From NCBI GenBank assembly GCA_024195585.1, contig SWBL01000240.1:1-64000 (forward strand): a stretch of DNA of 64,000 nt, given 5' to 3'. A program made the translations under genes and the position numbers. Under the pieces are notes generated by a model, which worked only from the letters and a program-made list of their open reading frames with translations, did no database searches and was not told the origin of the DNA. Of this stretch, positions 10,741 to 22,907 are shown one piece after another. The first letter of the stretch is position 1. Each line of letters begins with the position of its first letter. The DNA comes from Aureobasidium sp. EXF-3400. Lineage: Eukaryota; Ascomycota; Dothideomycetes; Dothideales; Saccotheciaceae.

Positions 10741-12017
10741 ATGCCGGATTCATCGGTAGGGCAGGTCGTATGTACATCACCTATTCCGGATCTGCGCTGT
10801 CACAATTGCTCATCACTATTTTGATAGATCTCGTGGTACATCTGCACCATTATACCATGCTTCTTCTTGTTCCTGCGTTTGTTCAGTCGATGGCAACGAT
10901 TTGGTCGGCTTGCCCTCGATGATTACTTCCTCATCTTGGCGGCATGCTGCCTCATTGGCGATTTGGCCATCCAGCAACATATGTACGTGTCCCACAGCAG
11001 CTTGAAATATTGATGAATATGCCATCTGACAAAGTGTAGGTGGAACTTGGGGTTGGGTAACATTGGAGAAGCCACTCCACAAGAATTCATCGGGATCATG
11101 AAGATGATCGTCCCCGGTTCAATTCTCTACGTCTCTTCCCTTTGGTCCATCAAGTTCGCCCTTGTTCTCTTCTACAAGAAGCTCGCCGCTCCTGGATCCA
11201 AGATGCAAATCGCCTACAACTTCGCCTTGGCTGGTCTCGCTGTCACATATACAACAATCTTCTTCGATATCCTATTCCAATGCTACCCATACGACAAGCG
11301 ATGGTCCAAGGACCCAACTTACCAATGTAGTCCCAAGGCTTCAAGAGTCAACTACTGGATCACTATCTTGTTCAACATCTTTTCCGACTTCATCATCATC
11401 TGTCTTCCCATCACTATGGTTATGAAGCTCCAGATGAAACTCAAGCAGCGTTTGGCCGTGGCATTCATTTTTGCTCTCGGTGGCTTTGTCTTGATCGCCA
11501 GCAGTAAGTTTACTCCGGCCATGAAGGCTCGAATCTTGCAAGTACTGACAATCAAAAAGTTGTCCGAGCCGTCTACTCATGGCAAAACGAAACTATGCTG
11601 ACTTGCACTGTGTCCATGGTGGAAAACGGCGTCGCCATCATCGGTGCCTGTTTGCCTGCTCTTCGCGCCATTTTCCTGGGCCAGCCTTCAACCAACGGCA
11701 ACAGCAGCTACGCAAAGCACTACGAACTTTCCTCGAACCAACGCAGAAATCCTGCAAATCGCAATACTACAAACTTCACAGCCTCGACGACCAGAGGAGG
11801 CAGAAGCCATTCGGTCGACTCGGATGAGGAACTTGTGAGGAACATGCAAGCGCATGGTCAAGCACAACCTTACGTTTCTGCACAATCGAGCTTGTCTGAC
11901 GATAGAGACGACAAGGTAGGCGGCATCATGGTCGCTACGACTGTGGATGTGGACCACAAGGACCAAGAGAGCGTAATCTCCATGCAGCAGCCTCCTTTCG
12001 GGGCGCACAGAGTCTGA
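10741..12017 (+). CDS. Rhodopsin-domain integral membrane protein (PTH11-like group)
   Basis: Four exons (10741-10767, 10828-10982, 11040-11503, 11560-12017) give 367 residues. The first exon is only 27 nt. I placed it because an ATG followed by a GTATGT donor is joined in frame to a hydrophobic helix (ISWYICTIIPCFFLFLRLF). The family marks LALDDYFLILAA, WNLGLG and SIVRAVYSW...NETMLTCTVSMVENGVAII identify the fungal rhodopsin domain (PF20684). Six or seven membrane helices are followed by a Ser/Asn/Asp-rich cytoplasmic tail. Relatives include PTH11-type receptors, but this protein has no CFEM domain, so a receptor role is not shown. It converges with the regulator gene 107 bp downstream. The start exon is the least certain part. 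Confidence 0.82.
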
Positions 12018-12123
12018 TTTATCTACTTTGTCAAATCATATATACCAAGACCCTACACCACGCCTAATTTGCAACGACCGCTCACGAATGTATCAAATCT
12101 GCTGTTATTTGACCGAGACAGAC

Positions 12124-14310
12124 TTAAGTAGTCCATGACAGCCATTGCTCCGTACCAAAGCTCTGATCGGTGAAGAACGAATAGTCTTCCGGTACCTCCA
12201 TCGAATAAGACAAGGTGTTCAGGAATTCATGGCTCAAATAGCTTGACCCTGTCGCATCGGTAGAGTATCCACCCGGTGGATCTCGAGTGAGACCAGACTC
12301 TCGGTTAATAGGAGATTGCATCGGATGTTGCTGTTGATCACTTCCGACAGACTTGCGAGATACGTGAATCCTTCCGATCAGGGGAAGAAGCAGACTGACC
12401 TTTTGTGGCTCAGCCGAAGTTGGCTGCTCAAGCAAAGACCGCAAAGACCTGATGGCCTCGACTCCATGCAGGGCAGACTGACTACCAGTGCGGACTGAAG
12501 CTTGTTCCATGGCTTGGATAGCTTCATCAATCAGGGTACGAGATTGTTGTGCGTCCATGATATGCCAAGAAGCCACGGCGGATGTACCCATTGCGGACTT
12601 GTTCGCGACTAGCAACAAGAACACAATGGCTGACAACGCTTGTAAATCAACAATAGAGTTGGCGAAGAAACCTGTTGGAAGTAACGGTCGCAGTGCGACA
12701 TATCGCTTGCAATGCAGTTGACAAGCACTCAAGCAAGACATGAAGTTGTAAAGAAACCTCTGGTCATGGTCATACGCAAGAGCCAGGCGGAGATGAGTCC
12801 GAATGATCAAGTACGAATGCCAGTACTGGAAGAGCGCCGCTGGAGTTACCAGTGATGGCGACTCCATCCACCAGTCTCTTCCTGGAGTATTGAACACGAC
12901 TTGCAGTTCTTCATCCAGAGACATGACCATACCGAGCAAATCAGATACAGGTCTATCCTGGACGTAAACATCGTCCAGCTCGAGGACCTTACTGGCAATG
13001 TTGGCAAGTCTGTGGAGGAACGTCTGTAAAATCACCTCCCCCTGATTGTCAAGGATTGGTCTTATGGGGAGCGGAAAGCTGGCAGTAGCAATTGGCAGAG
13101 ACCACATCATTGACATGACTCTGTCGATTGCACAGATTGATTCCCAGACCTGGGCCTTTTCTCTCTGTTCGCAAGGTGCATCTCCACCATATGGTTCACA
13201 CTGCTCAGGACCTGAGAGAGACTGTAACCCTGGGTTGCGTTGAAGTGCTGCAGCTGCTCTCGGCAAGCCGATGAGCTCGGCGACGGCAATGACTCGCCGC
13301 AGGGTAAGCCACGTTTTTCTCACCCTCGCTCGGCCGAGTTGACTGTTTGACACAAGCATGGTCAACTACAATATTCGTCATCCAAGTCGAGATCAGACCT
13401 CGCCGATCTATGAAACCACCACACGGACGGATAGAAGCACTTACAGTCTGATGAACAGTAGGGCGGCCCGGACTCCCTCTAGATCTGCGATCAAGTCATC
13501 GTTCGAGACCACAACCTTCTCCACAAGAGTGGAGACATTCTTGATGAAGGCAGTCGGATCAGGGATGCTTCGCAACATGCCCGTTGCTTCTTGGGCTTGT
13601 TGGACTGTCAGGGTCACGGCCAGTAGAAGAGTAGCAATAGGCACTGGACGCGTGTCGGAACGCTTGACCCTATCGTAGTTCTCAAGCATCATGGGTCCAG
13701 CACCCATAGCAAGGTTCAGGGAGAAAAGAACTTTGTACCAAGATAGCCAGGAAGCGGAGTTCGCTGCGATGATAACCATGTCTTCGCGTGAGGGCAGCAA
13801 TGCAAGTAGAGAAGCAGACTCTTTGGACATGGCAGAAGCGGACAAACGAGTCGACGGGGTAGTAATTTCATGTCCATTCGAGTCCAGCATGTCATTGTCG
13901 AAAAGATGGAGCAGGTGTGCTGGTGCGTTAGCTGGTGAAGAGGGGTTCGAAGACACAGGACTTCCTTGATCATCAAGAGGTGTCGGTCTGTTCTGAACGG
14001 CGTGATGGCGCTGGCCTACCGGGACTTGAGGATCTTGGTTAATCGCATTCCACAAGTCGCTGACTTGCTTTTCCAGTGCGTCGATTCGAGCTCGCGAAGT
14101 CAACTTGACTGCATCTGGACTTGGTACGATTTCAATCTGCAGTTCACATATCCTGTTCTTGGTCGCGCAGCTTTGACAGACTTGTGCATCGTCGGAGGGC
14201 CAGATGCACCGAGTCTTGCGATGTCGACATTCTTGGCAGCTCCTGGTTCCCTTTCGGATGCGTTTTGCAGGACGTTCCTCCGACATGGCGAGAGTCGCAG
14301 CAGAAGACAA
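12124..14310 (-). CDS. Zn(II)2Cys6 fungal transcription factor
   Basis: Exons 14310-13445 and 13342-12124, with a 102-nt intron in phase 2, give 694 residues. The binuclear zinc cluster is near the N-terminus (CQECRHRKTRC then CQSCATKNRIC), preceded by a basic stretch RPAKRIRKG. A short heptad-like segment follows (about residues 75-92, DALEKQVSDLWNAI) that could dimerise. The rest matches the middle homology region of fungal regulators (for example GRARVRKTWLTLRRVIAVAELIGLPR, here read across the splice). It should bind CGG-type half-sites in the nucleus. The target genes are unknown; its neighbours in the 10.7-25.7 kb block are natural candidates. The ATG at 14310 is used; Met9 is an alternative. 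The next gene downstream (12017) converges on it. Confidence 0.9.
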
Positions 14311-14872
14311 AACGCGTCCGAACAGAAGTTGCGCATATCAGCAGCAGCTGCCGTTTCGGACGGCGGACGATTCAAAATCCGTCATAATTGTGTGGCTTGC
14401 TACCCCGCACTCCCTGACCTGTTCACCTACAATCTCTCACTGTGGAAATACTCATCCAGCTGTAGACATGCACGATGTCGTGCTGGAGAGAGTCTCGGAC
14501 GGAGGCTGGTCTCTCATATGCTCTCGTTGGCTGGATTTCTGATGCTAGAGCCATCGTGCATTTCCACAGTCCTAATGCCATTCTTTGCGATCGTGAGGGG
14601 ACACAATGCGACGGACAGCTTTCTGGGCTTCGTCCGAAACGGATCCCGACGTTGTCTCCTTCGGTGAGAATTGATGCACCGTTTCCATTTCGTTCTTGTA
14701 TATAGATTTGAGGTTGGAGACACAAGATGGCCAGATCATTCACTAAACGTTCGTTGTGCAGCCTATCTCCTGAACACATCACTGTCGCCCGTTCACCGAG
14801 CCATTGACCACCAATCACCATAACATTCACGACCAACCCCTTTACACACCGTCAACTTAACGATCGTCAATC
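14311..14872. promoter_or_regulatory. Divergent promoter between the regulator and the DUF3112 gene
   Basis: 562 bases between two divergent starts. The last 120 bases before 14873 are rich in C and A, as expected for a fungal leader. A 233-codon open frame at 13966-14667 runs antisense to the regulator and is not supported as a gene. No other clear element is seen. Confidence 0.5.
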
Positions 14873-15887
14873 ATGTCTTCGTCCTACGAGACACAAGCTA
14901 TCCAGCATGGGGTACATACTCACCTTCACTCAATCGTTGCGAAACACAACTAATATAATTTAGCCACCATATGCCCCGACAACCGCAGCCGTAGGAGGTC
15001 GGCCAACCATCGACACAGACATCCCAACGATCTCTGTATTCTTGCTCCTCTACATCGGAGGCGCAATCTGCAATATGACAATTTTTCAAATGAACAGACG
15101 CAAAGGTCACAAGTTCCTGGCCTCCTGGGCAATGTTCGGCTTCTGCATGGCTCGTATCGTCAGCTGTATCTTGCGCATTGCATGGACAACAAGGATCCAC
15201 AACGCTCGTCTCGCCATTGCCGCATCCATCTTCCTCAACCTCGGCGTCATGGTCGTCTATGCCGTTGTCCTAGTTCTCGCGAGTCGCATCCTCAGAGCCA
15301 CACAACCAAGACTTGGTTGGAACCCTGTCTTGAGAAAAGCAATCAAGATCTCCTACATTGGAATCGTGGTTGTCGTCGTCTTGCTGCTCAGCTTCATCAT
15401 CGCATCGGTCGAGACTTTGAACCAGGACGTCAGAACAGCATCCCTCTGGATTCAACGAGCATCAAACCTCTATCTCCTTCTACTCAACTGCATCGCGCCC
15501 ATCTTCTTGATCCTTTCTAGTGTCCTTCCCAAGGACCCAGAAAGTGAAAACTTCGGCTCCGGAAGCATGCGTACAAAGAAGATCATTCTTGGAGTAGCCA
15601 GCTTCTTCTGTCTCTTCATCTCAGGCTTCCGCTGTGGCACAATCTGGGCTGCGCCACGACCGGCCTCTGACCCTGCCTGGTATCACCACCGAGCTCTTTT
15701 CTATATTGTTCTGTTGGGCTTTGAGATTGTGGTCATCTACCTCTTCATCTTCACCCGTTTCGATCAGAAGTTTTGGGTGCCCAATGGTAGTCAAGGTGCT
15801 GGAGATTACTCTGGAAGGAACGAAAAGGTTGTTGACGATGTTGCTGAGAAAGAAGCGGCGTTCGATTCGGATGTCCAATCCGTTTGA
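14873..15887 (+). CDS. DUF3112-type seven-helix membrane protein (family-C-like receptor)
   Basis: Exons 14873-14911 and 14964-15887, with a 52-nt phase-0 intron, give 320 residues. About seven hydrophobic segments are visible, with charged loops between (for example MNRRKGHKF, RATQPRLGWNPVL, LPKDPESENFGSG) and an acidic, polar C-terminal tail. The order of helices and the segment MARIVSC, then LRIAW, match the DUF3112 family (PF11309), sometimes labelled family-C-like G-protein-coupled receptor in fungal genomes; the ligand and signalling are unknown. The short first exon supplies the first 13 residues; without it there is no good start. It is transcribed away from the Zn2Cys6 regulator. Confidence 0.85.
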
Positions 15888-16362
15888 AATTGTTTGACTG
15901 GTTGCAGAATGGAGTGATATAGAGCTAACGACCATAATACATAATGATAATGAAGAATGAGACTGCACTTGACTTATAACATAGCGAAACCTGTGAACTA
16001 TGCGAACTTCACTGTGGAAGTTGACTGAAGCGTACACGTTGACATTGCTGTTGACAACGCGATGGCATTCCTCACACTCTTCTTGGTTCCCTTCCCGTGT
16101 GTATGTAACGAGTATAGCTGTGAAAATGCACGATATTCTTAAGTAACAGGATATGATCCATCGAGAAACAACATACTCTAGGCTCTCTTTGGACACATCA
16201 CTGGTCTGGCAGCCTTTGTGCCTTTTTATAGTGAGGCCGTCGCTCTAGAACCCCGGGAGAGGAGCGTGGACGTCATTAGCACAAGGGAGACCAGATCATC
16301 TTATAGAACAGTCGGTGTCTGGCAATCAAGTTCATAAGTCATATACATAACGAAGTCCTCGC
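15888..16362. other. Convergent intergenic region
   Basis: 475 bases between the 3' ends of the DUF3112 gene and the FAD monooxygenase gene. It is AT-rich in its first half. Nothing beyond 3' untranslated sequence is recognised. Confidence 0.4.
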
Positions 16363-17769
16363 TCAGAACCCAAGATCGGATGTAGTGACATCCTCCGCAA
16401 AATGCTTCTCCCGCTTACCACTTGTAAACCACAAGAACCACGGCACCACAAAGCACTTGATCTTGTGACCCAGCCAACCAGCATCCTGGACTGTCTTTAC
16501 GACTGCTCCGGACTCTTTGAAGGCGGCGTTGATGCGATCTCTGCGAAGTCTCTCGTAGGCTTCAAATGCGTCACTAAAGCTTCCAGTACCGAGTTCCTGT
16601 TGCCTTGCCAGACATCTTGCAAACAGCACGGTATCCTCGAGAACAATACCCGTCGCCTCTCCCTGAGGTGGCATTGCATGTGCTGCATCACCCAAAAGCA
16701 TGGTGCGTTGTGTTGCCCACTTGCCTTCAGGAGGCAGAGTGAAGATAGGCCACATGAACCAATCTTCAGCCGTGTCGATGAGAGCTTTGATATCATCAAA
16801 CACGACATCATCAGTAGCAAATCTCTCTCGCATGTCTTGTTTCGTGAGTTCCTGATCAGCGCCGCGGACCTTCCAGCCGTCTCTTGACTCAATTTCTGGG
16901 ACCTGTAGCACGCCACCCACATAGACTGAAGTCTTTGTCGGTTCATAGAAACTCGAGAGCATCATTCCGCGTCGTGCAAAGTTGATGGCTGTCTTGTTGA
17001 AGTGCAATTGGCTAGGATCCTGGATCTTTGGGTTGTCCTTGTTGAGAGGCGCGAATCCGAAGGCGTTTGCGATACCAGAGTAGATTTCCTTGCGCTCGGG
17101 TTCGACGTGCTTTAGACGTGTGACACTGTGGATACCGTCACAGCCTACCAGCATATCTCCATGAGCAGTAGTTCCGTCCTCGAAAGTCAGTGTGACGCCT
17201 TTCTCTTCGTCTTCATCAATCTGAGTAGTCTTCTTTCCGCAGATGAATTCGACATTTGGGCATTTCTCGACGGCTTCGACGAGGGCTTTCATAACGTCTG
17301 CACGAGTAACTCGTAGAGCCTGAGGAGTATTAGCGCGCGCAGTGACCATACTTGAACAACGAACGCACTTTGTATGGCGGGTCGCCGAGACCTTTACCAT
17401 CAGGTCCCCTGAAACTTGACTCTCCCAACTGCACTGGTTGATAGACACTGAAAACCTCGATACAATCGATCTCCAAGCCATACTCATTTTCTCGCATAAT
17501 TGGTAATACGTCCAGGCGGTCAAGCAATCTGAGTGCATTGGGTGTGAGGTTGACAGCTCCACCGATGACGCCGGGCTTGGGACGAATCTCGAAGACTCGA
17601 ATCTTTGGCGGTGCTGATTCATGCGAGAATTTGGCGAGGGCCATGGCGGCCGTCAGGCCTGATAATCTGTATGAGCATCTTGGGGTTGTCAAGGATGAAA
17701 GGACCGCAAACCTGCAACGCCGCCGCCCAGGATCAAGATCTCAAGAGGTTTTTCGGTTGAGAGAGACAT
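16363..17769 (-). CDS. FAD-dependent monooxygenase, salicylate-hydroxylase-like
   Basis: Exons 17769-17712, 17658-17369 and 17319-16363 give 434 residues. The N-terminus carries the FAD-binding GGGVAGL motif (split by intron 1), the middle has VGCDGIHS (the DG motif), and the C-terminal part has LLGDAAHAMPPQGE (the GD motif). These are the three marks of class A flavoprotein hydroxylases (PF01494). Such enzymes use NAD(P)H and oxygen to hydroxylate aromatic or polyketide substrates. The substrate is not deducible. A hydrophobic C-terminal segment (CFVVPWFLWF) may associate with membrane. Intron 2 uses a GTGCGT donor and a perfect GCTAATAC branch site. Confidence 0.9.
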
Positions 17770-18890
17770 GATTGATGACTTACACAGAGGGGGAGTGAGG
17801 CGAAGGCCTTGGCTTATAGTTTATATATTCTCTGGACGCATGGCAGCTGCATCGTCCACACGTTACGAGGCGCATTGATTGCTCCTGCCCGCAGATCTCG
17901 GAAGAATATCCCGCATATCTAGATCTCGCGGTACATATCTTGTCCGACCGAGACTCTACACCCTGGATGTATCGAATCCCTGATTTTCACGTAGGACATC
18001 GAAGATCCTCTACACATCCATATTGATCGAGCGTTTCTTTGATCTCGCGCCGCTGGACACGCGTCTTCACGCTGTTTGGTTTTGGCCCCAGTGTCAACAA
18101 TGACGGTGGCAGGTAAAGTTGTCCATGAACAAGAAGGAAGTAGCTATCCCGGAGATCGTCATTGCGTTTCTCGGAGGTTTGTTCGGCAAGCGACCTGATT
18201 GGTGTACGGGCGGACTTCGTGAGAATCTTGGTAAAGGAACCCGCATTCTTCGTCACACCCACCTGGTTTCTCCGTATCTATGAACACTACCAAGATCTCG
18301 ACATAAGACATACTCTGAATTTGGAAAAAGGCCATACCGTTGTCTCGTCCGAATTATGGGTATTGCGAGTTGAAATCGTTCGCTTCAAACCGCTCTTGTC
18401 GCGTGATGTACATTCGTGCGCATTCGAATGGGGGTCTCAATACTCGGATATGCATGTCACACCAAAGTTCTGTCCAGGACGCATCCTCGAGGCTTGTCAA
18501 GGCTTGATGCTATTCCCAGATTTTTTGTGCTTCTGGTGCCTATCTCACGGCAACGAGTGCTGCTCTTGTGACCTTGTTACATGGATTGAAGCTTTGTGAC
18601 TTTGGTTTGTATCTATGCAGCTGACTTACAGATCGATATTCCCCTCTTCCGACCTGGGTTGTGCATAACCAGCACGCGGTACGGGACTCAACGTTAACAT
18701 GGAGACCCCGAACCTACGTAAACAGCGGGTAGTAGCTGAATGGCCACATCGATGGTACATGTGGGTACCAATGATGCAGGCCTATGACGGCCCTGTCCAA
18801 GTATATTAACCCATAGCCCACCTCTTTCTGTTCTTATCAAGTCGTATCGAGTCACTCTACATACACCGCAGAATTACTATCGACATCCAT
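17770..18890. other. 1.1 kb without a supported gene
   Basis: Upstream of both the monooxygenase (leftward) and the NTF2-like gene (rightward). Frames at 17987-18262 (minus) and 18162-18599 (plus) overlap and show no domain. The last 90 bases look like a normal leader. Confidence 0.45.
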
Positions 18891-19574
18891 ATGCGTATCT
18901 TTGCCCTTGCAGCATTGGCAGGACTTGCCGCAGCCCATGCTCCTTTCGACCATCCTGGTTGGCCATCACAGCCCGGTTGGCCATCACAGCCTCGTCCCAC
19001 GAACACTGCTGCACAACCCCACCAAAGTGGTGCTGCATGTATCTCGGCCCCAGACGCGTCCTTGATCGCCACGAGCTTTGGCTTGACCATCTCCAACTAC
19101 ACAGAAGCTCTGGCAGTTCAGCTCTTCACCAACAACTTCACCGATCAGTCCGACAGCGTCAACACATTGATCCATGAACCAGGATTGAGAGCTGAAAACG
19201 TAAGTACAAGATAAATGCATACTTAAGATACTATACTAAAGGAATCTTAGCTCGGCTCTTTGACCTTTGCATCGAAGGCAGACTTCCTCGCCGGTCAAGG
19301 CGCTCAACCTCCCGTCCCATTCAAGATCTTAAACCTCTGGAACACTTGCGACACGGTCATCATCCGCTGGCTGTCCGCCCAGAGTCCTTTGCCCATCCAA
19401 GGTATCAGCATCGCTACCGTAGTACCTGCAATCGAAGGTCAGGGTGGTGGCTTTGGCGTTGGTCCTCAGAAGTGGCAGATCAGCAGAATTCTCGCAGAGT
19501 TCAACTCAGGAGCTTGGTTGGGCGATCTTGGATACCCAGAGTGTGCAGTCGTCGCGAATGCTACTACTTCTTGA
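18891..19574 (+). CDS. Secreted NTF2-like domain protein
   Basis: Exons 18891-19199 and 19251-19574 (51-nt phase-0 intron) give 210 residues. Residues 1-16 are a signal peptide (MRIFALAALAGLAAAHA). A short spacer then contains the tandem peptide GWPSQP twice. The remaining 160 residues, starting near CISAPDASLIATSFG, follow the pattern of fungal secreted NTF2-like proteins: an early helix with SNYTEALA, LFTNNFTDQSDSVNTL, then strands such as KWQISRILAEFNSGAWLGDLGY. Function is unknown; proteins of this fold bind small molecules or act as isomerases or dehydratases. It sits between the monooxygenase and the rhodanese-like gene. Confidence 0.85.
18957..18992 (+). repeat. Two tandem 18-bp units encoding GWPSQP
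   Basis: Units 18957-18974 and 18975-18992 differ only in the last base. The repeat lies in the spacer just after the signal peptide of the NTF2-like gene. Confidence 0.9.
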
Positions 19575-19909
19575 GGCTAGGGTTACGTCAAGCTGTTATC
19601 GCTCCAGGGATGTGAGTCGATGATGGAAGTTTGATGGATCTACGACAGCTGCGACTTGCACTCTGTGAATATTCATTTCTAGAAGTACGATATATTGAAC
19701 CATATTATACAGCTTGTTCTTGTCAATGCATGTCATGTTATGAGAGCTGATCCGACGAATGAGACAGTAGGAGTGACATGTTGTTACTCACAAAACCGTT
19801 GGCAACACCTTGATGGTGACATACCAAATGTCACCGACGACTGATTACTGGACGAACAGAGATCCCATATACAGCACCCCCCGGATTCACTATAATGAAC
19901 TCGCAAGAC

Positions 19910-19917
19910 TATATAAG
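19910..19917 (+). promoter_or_regulatory. TATA-like box TATATAAG
   Basis: A good TATA element 136 bp before the ATG of the rhodanese-like gene at 20053; a second, weaker TATATA follows about 10 bases later. Confidence 0.45.
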
Positions 19918-20052
19918 CAGTATATAGCAATACTGCTTCATTGCCGTACTCGCCGTTTATCATTTCATATGCGGAACATTCGCTTCTTCGCCTCACTCCA
20001 GATACCAGTATACCGCAGAACAACTATACCAAGGGTTCAAGTATCCAGAGAG

Positions 20053-20634
20053 ATGAGCGGCACGAACAACAGTCAGGTAGTCCAAGAAACTCCATGGCAC
20101 GCGGCATACCCTGCACCAAAATCCGAGGCAGTAGGGATATCTCAATCTGAACTCCTCGCCATGATGGAAAACGGCAAAGAGCCAGGCAAAGACTTCATTC
20201 TTGTCGGTCTGCGAAGAAACGATCATACAGTAAGACAAAAGTGACTACATTCAGGATGTTGTTGACATGCCCTTGTAGGGGGGCACTATTGAAGGATCCA
20301 TCAACTTACCTGCTCAGAGCTTGTATCCCTCTATTCCCACCCTGTATAAGTTGTGCAAGGCTGCGAATATCTCTCAGGTCATCTGGTATTGCGGTAAGAC
20401 TTCCACGTATTGCCTTAGTGGTGACTAGAGCTGATCGTGTTATTTGAAGGCTCCTCCAAGGGACGTGGTAACCGTGCTGCGGCATGGTTCGCAGATTATG
20501 TGGCTGAGCAAGGCAATGAGACTGATACTATCCAAAGTCTTGCTCTTACGAAGGGCATCAGAGGATGGGTCGAGGCAGGACCACCATTCATCAATAGGGT
20601 GAGTGAGTTTGATGCTGATGTTTGGAAAACATAG
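20053..20634 (+). CDS. Rhodanese-fold protein, Cdc25/arsenate-reductase (Acr2/Ych1) type
   Basis: Exons 20053-20229, 20279-20393 and 20450-20634 give 158 residues, one rhodanese domain. The active loop is WYCGSSKGRG, which contains the C-x5-R signature of Cdc25-type phosphatases and of yeast Arr2/Ych1; a single catalytic cysteine is present. GGTIEGSINLPAQSLYP is a typical lead-in. Relatives normally have LVDLRRNDH before the first splice site; here it is LVGLRRNDH, so a conserved Asp is Gly, which might weaken folding or activity. Likely a cytosolic phosphatase or arsenate reductase; which one cannot be decided. Confidence 0.85.
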
Positions 20635-20810
20635 TTTCCTGGTTCCGTTCAATGTTATTAGTTTGTGCTGTAAGGAAAACTCAAAGAATTGTACTTAGTA
20701 ACTAACAATAACAAGTCATTCTCGACAAGTCCCATTTCCATGATCATTACTCATTCAATTCCCTCTGATCCGTCATTTCCATCATCGCCGTGATGGCCAC
20801 GGAAAACACT

Positions 20811-22907
20811 TCAATGCTTGGTGTTACAGTTGACTTGAGACACTTCAACATGTTGTGTCTTCTCACCCTCGAAGTCCTTGGCGGGTGGGATGTCATGGGC
20901 GCCTTCCTCGTCCTCCATCTTCTTGGCCAACTCAGTAACACCAAAGAGATCATCCATTCTCTCAAGCGAGAGACCTTTGGTCTCAGGAATACTGTGCGGA
21001 AGAATGATGTTAGTGCATTTGCTTCACCAAAAGAATCGGAGGAGGAAACAACTTACAAGAACCAGGCGAAGAGGAAGGAGAGAAAGCAAGCTGCAGAGAA
21101 GAAGAGGAATGTACCATATCCTGCCTTTCCCATTGTGGCGAGCATGTTTGGAACAGCACGAGCGACGACGAGGTTGAAGAGCTAGACGTCATGTTAATCA
21201 TCATGTAATACTCCTGTTTGAGGAAGAGACCGACCCATTGAGTTGCAGCACCCAGAGCGACGTTGACACTGCGCAGTCTTGCAGTAGGGATCTCAGAAAT
21301 GTAGATCCATGGTACCTAAAGGACAATTAGCGTGGTTTGACTATACCGGATGGGAATGACTTGCCGGCCCCCAGCCCCATTGGAAGAAACCTGCGAAAAG
21401 GTAGATGCAGACAAGTGCCATGTATCCGGCTCCAGGAATATCGGCACCCCTGACCGGAGGCTTGATGCGCACATAGAGGCCGACATAGAGCATAGCACAA
21501 CCCATGGCAATGGATGTCCACAGTAGAGATCTGCGACGACCCAGTGAATCGGCAGCGAATAGAAGGAAACAAGCACACATGGTCATTTTGACCTAGTTGA
21601 AGAGTCAGCAGTTATGCTTTGATACCAATCAACTGTGACTTACAACGCCATAGATACCAGTGGCGAATAGGCCGGCGTCTGTACTGGACAATCCTAGGTT
21701 CTGGAAGATCTGCGGAGAACTATGAGGTGTAAATGTTAGCTACATACATTCTTGGAAGCCCACTCGAGAAGGTCTCAAGTTGTAACATCATGGCAACACA
21801 CACAAAGATGGCTTGTACTTACTAGTAGTTGATGGCATTAGTACCGGTCATTTGCTGGGTAATCATGAGCCAGATAGTGATTATAGCTCTCTTTCTGTTT
21901 CCAGGGATGGTCCACATCTCTCTCATCAAGTCCATGAAAGAAGCACCACCGACCAAGGCCCTTTCGTGGTCGAGTTGTTCCTGCATCTCGCGAAGTTCCA
22001 TCTGCACATAAGGATGGGAGGAGGGAAGTGCTCTGACGTTGGACAAGACTGCTGAGGCTTCATCCCAGCGATCTTTGCGTGCTAGCCATCTAGGAGACTC
22101 TTTGCAGTAAAACATTGAGCCAAAAAGCAAGACTGCTGGGAGAGCTTGCATGGTCAGGGGTACGATGTAGGTTGTTGATCCGGTCAAGTGCTTGTTCGCG
22201 CCATAGTTGATCTGAAGATGTCAGCATCTCATAAATTGAAAATTGGAGAGATTGATGGATTTACCCAAAAGGCGAGCATGGTTCCGGTTGCGATGAACAG
22301 TTGGTAGATACCAGTAAGACCACCACGGATGGCACGAGGTGCGTTCTCCGAGATATACAGGGGAGTGACCATCGAAGCTTTGCCAACGCCGAATCCAGCA
22401 ATCAGACGGCCGACATACATCAAAGCAATGTGACCATTGGCAGCTGCTTGGAAGATGCAGCCGATCGTGACGACCACAGCGGCAATAAGGAGTGCCACGC
22501 GCCTTCCCAATCGATCGGCGACATATGATGCGACAAGAGCACCAGCAAAGCATCCGCACTGCAAGGTTGATACGATGTTTGCTTGCAGATCAGCTCTCTG
22601 AATAGGCGAGAGGCCATCGAGACCATATTTTCTACATCCAACGTCAGAACAAAGGAACTCTATGGTCAAGGTGCAACTGTATGCTTACGTCTTGAATGCG
22701 GGCAGGGTGAGAACACCACCGATGATTCCTGAATCTACACCAAACAGCATACCACCGAAGCAAGCCTATTACAGTCAGACATGACTCGATATAAGCACAC
22801 AGCGTATATCTCACCGAGAAAGCCAGGAAATAGACTTTCCAGCCATAGATCTCCGGAGGATCCTCTTTCATCGCGTCATTCTTGACGATTTTTTGTAGTA
22901 GACCCAT
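20811..22907 (-). CDS. MFS sugar transporter (hexose/quinate group)
   Basis: Nine exons (22907-22815, 22765-22689, 22631-22265, 22211-21823, 21719-21644, 21592-21365, 21315-21235, 21181-21057, 20991-20811) give 538 residues and about 12 membrane helices. Sugar-porter marks (PF00083) are all present: GVDSGIIGG in helix 1, DRLGRR in loop 2-3, [16 protein letters not shown] after helix 6, [14 protein letters not shown] in helix 7, GRRRSLL in loop 8-9 and PETKGLSLE near the C-terminus. The overall pattern resembles quinate and hexose permeases; the substrate is not certain. Intron 6 (21316-21364) is a GC-AG intron, needed to join GWGP to VPWIYISE in frame. Exon and intron number is high for this window. 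Confidence 0.92.

Noticed and set aside
13966..14667. A 233-codon frame antisense to the Zn2Cys6 gene, running into its promoter
   Set aside because: No recognisable domain; overlaps the zinc-cluster exon on the other strand.
15621..16196. A 191-codon minus-strand frame over the end of the DUF3112 gene
   Set aside because: Half of it is the shadow of the sense gene and the rest has no feature or good start.
17987..18599. Frames of 91 (minus) and 145 (plus) codons upstream of the NTF2-like gene
   Set aside because: They overlap, and neither shows a family pattern or splice structure.
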